DNA of 5,240 nucleotides from Eubacteriaceae bacterium UBA7485. GTDB taxonomy: Bacteria > Bacillota > Clostridia > Eubacteriales > Eubacteriaceae. Positions within the stretch are counted from its first letter, which is position 1, and each line of letters begins with the position of its first letter. A model generated the notes under the pieces. It did not search any database. It was given only the letters and a program-made list of their open reading frames with translations, and was not told the origin of the DNA. This document shows positions 1-4,442 of the stretch, in pieces. Position numbers and translations under genes: made by a program. The DNA lies in assembly GCA_002478485.1 (NCBI GenBank), contig DLOL01000102.1, positions 9,706 to 14,945 of the forward strand, read 5' to 3'.

Positions 1-22
1 TTTAAGGGGGGAAGAGATGAAA
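1..22. repeat. Left arm of a 22-bp perfect inverted repeat (fold-back at the window edge)
   Basis: Positions 1-22 are the exact reverse complement of 288-309, which hold the ribosome binding site, ATG and second codon of the lipoprotein gene. The match stops at 23/287, and its outer limit is hidden by the window edge. The copy replaces the expected coding sequence after residue 91 of the lipoprotein. A fold-back chimera or an assembly self-overlap at a contig end is the likeliest cause. A real inverted duplication or invertible segment is less likely. Confidence 0.85.
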
Positions 23-293
23 CCTGTCCTGAATCCAGCGCGTTAACCGCAGCGTCAAAACCAAGCGCCTGGAGATCATAAGTGAATCCCTGATCTTCAG
101 CAATCGCCTTCAGGAGATCAACGTCAATACCGACTCTTTCTCCCTTGTCATTTTCGAATTCAAACGGTGCGAACGTGGTATCCGTTGCGATCTTGTATTC
201 CGCATCGTCACTTGATGAACTGCCGCATCCTGCAAGTGGAACTAACATGGCCAGCGCCAGAACGGCACAGAGCACTCTGAGAAGTTTTTTCAT
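1..293 (-). CDS. Amino-acid ABC transporter substrate-binding lipoprotein, N-terminal fragment
   Basis: Reading from the ATG at 293, the product starts with a lipoprotein signal peptide: Lys2-Lys3, a hydrophobic stretch to about residue 20, and the lipobox L-A-G-C with the lipidated Cys at 23. A short Ser/Asp linker follows. The mature start, IATDTTFAPFEF followed by GIDVDLLKAIAE, is the classic opening of the periplasmic-binding-protein family 3 fold (GlnH/ArtJ/FliY type). These extracellular lipoproteins bind polar amino acids and deliver them to a permease/ATPase pair. Only about 91 of the usual 250-280 residues are genuine. After L-D-S-G-Q-V (86-91) the family normally continues with D-x-x-I-A-G-M, but here the reading is S-S-L-P-P-L, which is the reverse complement of the gene's own start region. 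The gene is therefore cut at the edge and its last six codons are probably artefactual. The exact amino-acid ligand cannot be told. The family call is firm. Confidence 0.9.
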   Translation of the reverse strand, partial: MKKLLRVLCAVLALAMLVPLAGCGSSSSDDAEYKIATDTTFAPFEFENDKGERVGIDVDLLKAIAEDQGFTYDLQALGFDAAVNALDSGQVSSLPPL

Positions 294-309
294 CTCTTCC
301 CCCCTTAAA
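288..309. repeat. Right (probably original) arm of the 22-bp inverted repeat
   Basis: This is the copy that makes biological sense. It contains the G6-bearing ribosome binding site, the start codon and part of the Lys codon of the lipoprotein gene in their proper places. It pairs without mismatch with 1-22, with 265 bp between the arms. Confidence 0.85.
294..306 (-). promoter_or_regulatory. Ribosome binding site of the lipoprotein gene, with a G6 run
   Basis: On the minus strand the 13 bases before the ATG read AAGGGGGGAAGAG, a purine-rich Shine-Dalgarno region with six consecutive G and 5 bases between the G run and the ATG. It fixes the start at 293. The homopolymer is unusual for a ribosome binding site, but at six bases it is short for slippage-based variation. 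Confidence 0.7.
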
Positions 310-328
310 TTAAAATCAAGACAATATT

Positions 329-356
329 ATCATATAAAACCCTGACCTGCATTCAA
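329..356 (-). promoter_or_regulatory. Probable sigma-A promoter of the lipoprotein gene
   Basis: On the minus strand a TTGAAT -35-like box (351-356) is followed after 16 bp by a TATGAT -10-like box (329-334), in an AT-rich stretch about 35 bp before the start codon. The -35 box begins 10 bp after the stop codon of the upstream 598-residue gene. The lipoprotein gene may thus be transcribed on its own even though it follows that gene in the same direction. No convincing terminator separates them, so read-through is also possible. Confidence 0.5.
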
Positions 357-365
357 TTTGTCCAC

Positions 366-2162
366 TCAAATTCCGTTGTTGGCTAAATATTCTCGAACCA
401 GATCGAGGTCTTTCTCATTGATGATGATTTCATATTCATCATTCTGGAGAAGGACTTCTCCTTGATTGGTCTTTTTCGTATGTCTCGAAATTTTTCTGGT
501 CTTCTTCGTTTCATTGACAGCTTTTGTAAACTTGTCTGCAATCGCCTCGGAATTCACCGGTTCGATCGGTTTTGTGAAGTTTTCGAAGAGAGAGGTGCTT
601 TCTTCCTTCGGCTCGTTCAGGATGACTTCCTTCACGTCAACTTCCGGCTGCTTGAGAGCTTCTTCTCTCTTGTTGAGTTCTTCTTCTTTCTTTCTCAGTT
701 CTTTTTCAATCCTGTTGAGTTTATCCACTCGCTGATTGATCCGGTCTGAGGTTTCGATGACTTCCTTGAGCACATCGTCCATGACAAACTGCTTGTCAAT
801 GATCGTTCTCAGCTTGCTTCTGATCAGCTTGCCGGATTCGATAATGTCTTCCGTTGATGTAAGCGCCGGCATTTCATCCACTTCCTTGGAGAAGCTTGAA
901 ACGTGATCTTCAAGGACTTTGGATTTGCTCGAGCTTTCCTGCATTCTTGCATAAAGCGCATCAAGCTCTTTGCAGATTTCGTCTTCGACTTGTTCTGTTA
1001 CCTCTCTGGGGATTTCATGGGCTTCTTTTCTCGCTTGCGCCACATCTTCATCCGTCAGCTCTTCAGGCTTGGAGGTCTGTTCAACAACTTTTTCTTCCGT
1101 TTTATCTTCTTTATCTTCGACTGCTTCAACCGGTGCAGCTGTTTCTTCAACCGGTGTTTCTTCCACGGTTTCCTTCACCGCTTCTTCCGTTTCAGCCGGT
1201 GTCTGAACTTCTTCTTCAACAGTCTTCGTTTCAACCGGTGTTTCTTCAACCGGCGCTTCCGTTTCTTCAAAAACAGGTGTTTCCTCTGGAGCGGTCTGTT
1301 CTGCAGCTTCTTTCTGGGCGCCGACCTGTTCAGAGGACTCTTCCACGGCTTCTTCCTGATCCGGTTCGGTTTCCTTCACCGTCTCGTGTTCTGCAGTTTC
1401 GCTGGCAAAGAGATCTGCAAACAGATCGGTGTGATCAATCTCAGGCACATTTTCCGTCAGGCGTTCATAGCCGCCTTCTTCCTGAGCAGTAAACGCATGA
1501 GCCCCGACCGGCTGTTTGGGTTTGGCTTGTTCTTCCGTGACATTTCCGCCGAAGAGGAGATCTTCCTGTTCTTCTTCCTGCTCTTCTTCAACATCACCAA
1601 GTGACTTTGAGGATTCCGCAGGCTTTTTCTTTTCTTCCGGTTTTTCTTCTTCAAACAGAGATTCGTATTCTCCTTCTTCAAACGCAGGCGTCTCTGTCTT
1701 CGTGGTATGAGCTTCTTCTTTCGCGGCAGGCTGCGTTTTTTCTTCTCCGCGAACCCATGCTCTGCGGTTTTCGTCTTCCTGGATCTCTTCTTTTCCAACC
1801 ACTCGTTTCCAGATCATCAGGCAGATCACTGTGACGACGATATCGGCTGCCATGGTGATAAGAAGAATACGGTTTGAAATCCCAAAGGACATAAAGCGGT
1901 TCACGAGAATAATCACCGCATCCGCGATAACGACAAAGAGAATCGAGGCCCATAACTTTCTCGACACTCCTGTAATGTCTCCGATTCCTGTAAGCAGGAT
2001 TTTAATTCCCGCGAAGAAGAGCGTGATGATAAAGACGTTTTTTGAAATTTCAGTCGGGCCCATGATCAGGTAAAAGATCAAAAGTACTCCGAAGGTTGAA
2101 ATCAATAGGCCAATATCATCAATGAGCATCAACAGGCCCATCTTTTCATTGGTTTCGTCCAT
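366..2162 (-). CDS. Four-helix membrane protein with a long acidic, coiled-coil cytoplasmic tail (unrecognised family, 598 aa)
   Basis: I do not recognise this as a named family. Four hydrophobic segments lie at about residues 12-34, 41-62, 71-89 and 98-118. Positive residues in the second loop (R68, K69) and after the fourth helix (K119, R120) suggest that both ends are cytoplasmic. The G-P turn between helices 1 and 2 and the helix pattern loosely recall HdeD/DUF308-type membrane proteins, but this is weak. Residues 125-375 are very acidic (about 84 Asp/Glu against 22 Lys/Arg), low in complexity, and probably disordered, with EETPV at 293, 306 and 334. Residues 375-505 look helical and end in a charged coiled coil (about 475-505). 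A basic patch (553-565) precedes an acidic tail. The ATG at 2162 is secure: an in-frame TAA lies 9 nt upstream and a GGAGG 13 nt upstream. It overlaps the preceding gene's stop as TAATG, so the two are coupled. A membrane-tethered scaffold is inferred only. Confidence 0.85.
   Translation of the reverse strand: MDETNEKMGLLMLIDDIGLLISTFGVLLIFYLIMGPTEISKNVFIITLFFAGIKILLTGIGDITGVSRKLWASILFVVIADAVIILVNRFMSFGISNRILLITMAADIVVTVICLMIWKRVVGKEEIQEDENRRAWVRGEEKTQPAAKEEAHTTKTETPAFEEGEYESLFEEEKPEEKKKPAESSKSLGDVEEEQEEEQEDLLFGGNVTEEQAKPKQPVGAHAFTAQEEGGYERLTENVPEIDHTDLFADLFASETAEHETVKETEPDQEEAVEESSEQVGAQKEAAEQTAPEETPVFEETEAPVEETPVETKTVEEEVQTPAETEEAVKETVEETPVEETAAPVEAVEDKEDKTEEKVVEQTSKPEELTDEDVAQARKEAHEIPREVTEQVEDEICKELDALYARMQESSSKSKVLEDHVSSFSKEVDEMPALTSTEDIIESGKLIRSKLRTIIDKQFVMDDVLKEVIETSDRINQRVDKLNRIEKELRKKEEELNKREEALKQPEVDVKEVILNEPKEESTSLFENFTKPIEPVNSEAIADKFTKAVNETKKTRKISRHTKKTNQGEVLLQNDEYEIIINEKDLDLVREYLANNGI
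1127..1255. repeat. Low-complexity codon repeats in the Glu/Pro/Thr/Val-rich tail
   Basis: Inside the 598-residue gene the nonamer CAACCGGTG occurs at 1127, 1148 and 1232, with a one-base variant at 1247. A 14-bp string, GTTTCTTCAACCGG, is identical at 1141-1154 and 1240-1253. These encode the Thr-Pro-Val-Glu-Glu-Thr-type repeats of the acidic tail. Spacings are irregular, so this is repeat-rich coding sequence rather than a clean tandem array. Tail length could differ between strains through in-frame recombination. Confidence 0.6.
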
Positions 2163-2602
2163 TACGGTTTATAGTCCTCCTTTAATAAGCGTGCTTCAGC
2201 TTCCTTGATGTCCAGCTCACTGGTGTCCAGGGAAGGCAGTACGGAATTGAGCGAGTCAGAGAATTTGTCCATTCCCTTGTAAAGCGACTCGAGTTCTAGA
2301 ATTTTTAAATACTCCCGGTTGAGCGTTTCCTCTTTTTCATTTAGCTGCTTTTCGCGCTTAGAGAGCAGTTCGTAACTTTTCTCCAGCTGTCTCAAGATGG
2401 TCCTGATCGTTTTCTCGCGTTCTTCGATCTTTTTCAGCTTTTTCTTCAGCTCGTCATCCAGCGTTTCTTCCGGCTGAACGGGCCGGATTTCGTCACTTTC
2501 TTCTTCCTCTCTGGCCTTTCCGGTTGAAGAGAGCTGAAAAAGCGGCACGAATTCTTCCGTTACGGACATCTTTTCAGATGATTCGGCTTTTTTATCTGCC
2601 AT
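2162..2602 (-). CDS. Small coiled-coil protein, first gene of the coupled pair (146 aa, unrecognised)
   Basis: The product is soluble, with no signal peptide or membrane segment. Residues 1-48 are polar and probably disordered, with one hydrophobic island F-V-P-L-F-Q-L at 18-24. Residues about 48-109 form a highly charged helix with heptad-like Leu/Ile spacing, predicted to be a coiled coil. A short helical C-terminus follows. The stretch KREKQLNEKEETL (82-94) resembles KKEEELNKREEAL (491-503) of the downstream partner, at 7 of 13 identical, so hetero-coiled-coil contact is possible. The shared charged composition weakens that argument. I chose the ATG at 2602 over the in-frame TTG at 2614 because GAGG (2609-2612) sits 6 nt before the ATG and overlaps that TTG. 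The stop overlaps the next gene's start by one base (TAATG). No function can be assigned; co-translation implies the two products act together. Confidence 0.8.
   Translation of the reverse strand: MADKKAESSEKMSVTEEFVPLFQLSSTGKAREEEESDEIRPVQPEETLDDELKKKLKKIEEREKTIRTILRQLEKSYELLSKREKQLNEKEETLNREYLKILELESLYKGMDKFSDSLNSVLPSLDTSELDIKEAEARLLKEDYKP
2176..2183 (-). promoter_or_regulatory. Ribosome binding site of the 598-residue gene, inside the upstream gene
   Basis: The minus strand reads AAAGGAGG, which lies in the last codons of the 146-residue gene and 13 nt before the ATG at 2162. The spacing is longer than the usual 5-9 nt. Since no closer in-frame start exists, re-initiation by ribosomes finishing the upstream gene at TAATG probably contributes. 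Confidence 0.65.
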
Positions 2603-2723
2603 TTTCTTCCTCAATACTCTTGGATTTTGAATATTAACACGTAAGGCATGAGATCTACAAGGTAGCTTATCGCATCTCCCTTAAGATAAAGACTAGTTGA
2701 ACAATACAGAACATGCCTATTCT
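2603..2723 (-). promoter_or_regulatory. Potentially structured 5' leader of the coiled-coil/membrane gene pair
   Basis: About 120 nt lie between the expected transcription start and the first ATG. They contain a 7-bp long-range pairing (AGGCATG with CATGCCT, 2712-2718 and 2644-2650). Inside it is a hairpin made of GAGAT/ATCTC (2674-2678 with 2650-2654) and CTAC/GTAG (2662-2665 with 2655-2658), with a 3-nt loop and an 8-nt internal bulge. The arms share one base at 2650, so they would stack or compete. I see no conserved core of a riboswitch or T-box that I know, and no terminator next to the start. It may be a cis-regulatory RNA or chance pairing. Confidence 0.3.
2609..2612 (-). promoter_or_regulatory. 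Ribosome binding site that decides the start of the 146-residue gene
   Basis: GAGG on the minus strand, followed by AAGAAA and then ATG at 2602, gives a 6-nt spacing. The possible TTG start at 2614 would use up this site and has no purine-rich stretch at a proper distance, so the ATG is preferred. Confidence 0.7.
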
Positions 2724-2729
2724 TTTGTC

Positions 2730-2758
2730 ATTATACCAAATAATCGGGCTACAATCTC
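2730..2758 (-). promoter_or_regulatory. Extended -10 promoter for the coiled-coil/membrane gene pair
   Basis: The minus strand has a perfect TATAAT (2730-2735) preceded by TGG, an extended -10 of the TGn form. The hexamer 17 bp upstream, GAGATT (2753-2758), is a poor -35, which extended -10 promoters can tolerate. The predicted start is near 2723. It is the best -10 box on this strand in the intergenic region. Confidence 0.6.
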
Positions 2759-2809
2759 AGAATCCTGAAGTTTTTTTAAGACTTACATCCTTTTTGTAAC
2801 TAGATTTAA

Positions 2810-2838
2810 ATATGATTAAGAAATGTCTATGCTATAAT
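2810..2838 (+). promoter_or_regulatory. Extended -10 promoter for the LCP gene
   Basis: TATGCTATAAT at 2828-2838 is an ideal extended -10 element (TRTGn followed by TATAAT). The -35 position 17 bp upstream (ATATGA, 2810-2815) is weak. The start would be near 2845, giving a leader of about 100 nt before the LCP ATG at 2946. Confidence 0.6.
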
Positions 2839-2945
2839 TTAAGGCACTTTAAGAATCTTTCATCTTTTGGATAAGAAAATAGATCATGGGCCCCGGCCTA
2901 TTAATAAAAGCAGGAGCATAGCCAATAACTGGCCTTGACAAATAT

Positions 2946-4388
2946 ATGCATTCAAATCAAACATACCCATCTTCCCGCCTCAGGCGGACAGTACGAAGGA
3001 GAAAACCTCTTCCTGCGTACGAATCAAGCTCGTTTTACCACGCAAATCCTTCCGGTGAGACAGTCAGGAGAACGCGTCCCCGCAGTGTTTCTGATTCTTC
3101 CGACAGGATCAGCTATGATGAATCAAATCAAAGGCGCGTCAGGCAGCAGTCCGGCCAGTCTCCAAAAATTGAAAGACGCCCGATTGGAAGACCGGGCTCC
3201 ACACAGCAAAGAACTCAGAATTCCAATCAGGGAAGACGCATTCAGCGCGCTAACCCGCAAAGCCAGCAGAGAAGACGCATTCAGCCTGCAAGTTCGGGAG
3301 GATCCGGCCAGCGCCGGCCTCCGCAAAATTCGTCAGGCCAGAACCGCAGGCCGGTTCAGAAAAAACCGCGAATCAACCATAAGGTCCGCCGGAGAATCAT
3401 CATCACTCTCCTGGTCATCGTCGCCGTCCTCGGGGGCGGATACGCCTATCTGCGCTTCTCTCCCCTCAACCCGGATCTCTACGGCAATTATAAAAAGTAC
3501 GGCATTTCAAAAAGCGCGGCCTCTACTGCTAAATCCGAGCGCATTTTCAATGTCGCCGTTTTCGGCGTGGACGGGCGCGAAGGGGTGGAAGGCGAACGCT
3601 CCGACTCGATCATGATCGTCTCCGCAGATTACCAGCATAGCAAAATTAAAGTGACATCTCTGATGCGGGACACCTACACCTACTATCCAGAGAATGACGA
3701 TTTTGACAAACTCAACGCCGCCTATTCAGAGGGCGGAGCGGAGAACGCGCTCAAGATCATCAACACTAACTTCGACACGCCGATCACTGACTACATCACC
3801 ATTGACTTCACGGCTCTCGTCCAGATGGTCAACGCAGTCGGAGGCGTTGAAATCAACGTGGAGACCGATGAGGAACTGTACTGGATCAATCAGTATTTAT
3901 GGGATGTCAACGACAAGGTCAAGACAAATGACCCCGAACTGACGCAGACAGGCGTTCAGACCTTGACGGGCTCTCAGGCGCTGGCCTATTCAAGAATTCG
4001 CTACACGGGAAACGGAGACTACGACAGAACCCAAAGACAGCGAAACGTGCTTGAACAGGTGGTGAACAAGGCCAAGAAGATGAATCCGTTTGCTCTTATC
4101 TCACTGGTTCAGAAGGTAATGCCCTATATCGACACGTCCCTGTCCATAACGGAGATCGGAAAGAACATTGTCCATGTGCTTCTCCTTGGAAACGCGCAAA
4201 TCGAACAGTACCGCTTCCCGGCCGACGGCATGGTGACAGACGGCTACATTGACGGCGTCTCTTACGTTTTCCCCATGACGCTTGACGACAATATCGTCAG
4301 CTGGTATCAGTTTGTATATGAAAAGACCGTCACGCCAAGCGAGACGGCCCAGAATATCTCGAGTGAAATCGAAGATGCTTACTATTAA
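2946..4388 (+). CDS. LCP (LytR-CpsA-Psr) family wall-polymer transferase with an Arg-rich cytoplasmic tail (480 aa)
   Basis: LCP enzymes move lipid-linked polymers such as teichoic acids or capsule onto peptidoglycan, on the outer face of the membrane. Here residues 1-150 form a very basic, Arg/Gln/Ser/Pro-rich, presumably disordered cytoplasmic tail. One membrane helix spans about 151-169. The extracellular LCP domain lies at about 200-375. Its hallmarks are all present: VFGVDGRE (205-212), ERSDSIMIVSAD (217-228), SLMRDTY (238-244), DKLNAAYSEGG (254-264), AVGGVEINV (297-305), LTGSQALAYSRIRY (340-353) and GDYDRTQRQRNVL (357-369). These include the Arg and Asp residues that bind the pyrophosphate lipid. 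Residues 376-480 are a C-terminal extension. The ATG at 2946 has no good ribosome binding site, but a TAG in the same frame lies at 2919 and no other ATG/GTG/TTG was found before the membrane helix. The family call is firm; the polymer it handles is unknown. Confidence 0.95.
   Translation: MHSNQTYPSSRLRRTVRRRKPLPAYESSSFYHANPSGETVRRTRPRSVSDSSDRISYDESNQRRVRQQSGQSPKIERRPIGRPGSTQQRTQNSNQGRRIQRANPQSQQRRRIQPASSGGSGQRRPPQNSSGQNRRPVQKKPRINHKVRRRIIITLLVIVAVLGGGYAYLRFSPLNPDLYGNYKKYGISKSAASTAKSERIFNVAVFGVDGREGVEGERSDSIMIVSADYQHSKIKVTSLMRDTYTYYPENDDFDKLNAAYSEGGAENALKIINTNFDTPITDYITIDFTALVQMVNAVGGVEINVETDEELYWINQYLWDVNDKVKTNDPELTQTGVQTLTGSQALAYSRIRYTGNGDYDRTQRQRNVLEQVVNKAKKMNPFALISLVQKVMPYIDTSLSITEIGKNIVHVLLLGNAQIEQYRFPADGMVTDGYIDGVSYVFPMTLDDNIVSWYQFVYEKTVTPSETAQNISSEIEDAYY
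3232..3285 (+). repeat. 15-bp direct repeat in the Arg-rich tail of the LCP gene
   Basis: GAAGACGCATTCAGC occurs at 3232-3246 and 3271-3285. The copies are 39 bp (13 codons) apart and in the same frame, and each encodes an Arg-Arg-Ile-Gln segment. This suggests the disordered tail grew in part by short in-frame duplication, and its length may vary between strains. Confidence 0.6.
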
Positions 4389-4403
4389 TCGGCGCGACAA
4401 GAA

Positions 4404-4442
4404 AAACCGCGGTTGATTCCATTCGGAATCATACCGCGGTTT
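4404..4442. terminator. Bidirectional terminator hairpin between convergent genes
   Basis: The stem pairs AAACCGCGGT (4404-4413) with ACCGCGGTTT (4433-4442), and TGATTCC (4414-4420) with GGAATCA (4425-4431). It has a 4-nt loop ATTC and a single unpaired T at 4432, giving 17 base pairs in all. On the plus strand it begins 15 nt after the LCP stop and ends in TTTCTTCTCTTT. On the minus strand it ends in TTTTTCTT. The minus-strand gene's last three codons and its stop lie within the stem, so this gene's end doubles as the terminator. Confidence 0.85.

Larger units (their letters stand above)
2603..2945. other. Divergent intergenic region (343 bp)
   Basis: This gene-free, AT-rich stretch separates the minus-strand pair from the plus-strand LCP gene. 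It holds the two promoters, whose -10 boxes are about 95 bp apart, the possibly structured minus-strand leader, and a roughly 100-nt plus-strand leader with a GC-rich patch at 2888-2898. I found no tRNA, small RNA family or convincing small reading frame in it. Confidence 0.7.

Noticed and set aside
355..372. AATTTG/CAAATT inverted repeat over the stop of the 598-residue gene, as a terminator
   Set aside because: It is a six-pair, AT-only-plus-one-GC stem with no T run in the minus direction, and it overlaps the likely promoter of the next gene.
1120..1280. CRISPR-like or satellite array from recurring TTCAACCGGTG strings
   Set aside because: The copies are 9-14 bp, unevenly spaced, and fully explained by repeated Thr-Pro-Val-Glu-Glu codons in one reading frame.
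462..1604. Several long plus-strand open frames rich in Phe, Ser and Leu
   Set aside because: They lie antisense to the Glu-rich tail of the 598-residue gene. Runs of GAA/GAG codons read backwards give TTC/CTC and few stops. They have no ribosome binding sites or domain signals.
1457..1798. Minus-strand Lys/Arg-rich open frame of 113 residues
   Set aside because: It is a shifted frame of the same Glu/Lys-rich coding region, made basic by the AAG/AAA content, with no independent start signal.
2612..2614. TTG as start of the small coiled-coil gene
   Set aside because: Its G belongs to the GAGG that is correctly spaced for the ATG at 2602, and it has no ribosome binding site of its own.
2757..2777. 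Short hairpin (TCAG/CTGA) followed by seven T on the plus strand
   Set aside because: A 4-bp stem is too weak for an intrinsic terminator, and no plus-strand gene lies upstream of it.
2935..2940. Consensus TTGACA as a -35 box just before the LCP ATG
   Set aside because: No acceptable -10 hexamer lies 16-18 bp downstream, and a transcript from there would start inside the gene.
2935..3615. Plus-strand TTG-started frame of 226 residues overlapping the LCP gene
   Set aside because: It overlaps the Arg-rich tail, membrane helix and early LCP domain in another frame. The LCP frame has clear family motifs directly continuous with the tail, so this is a shadow.
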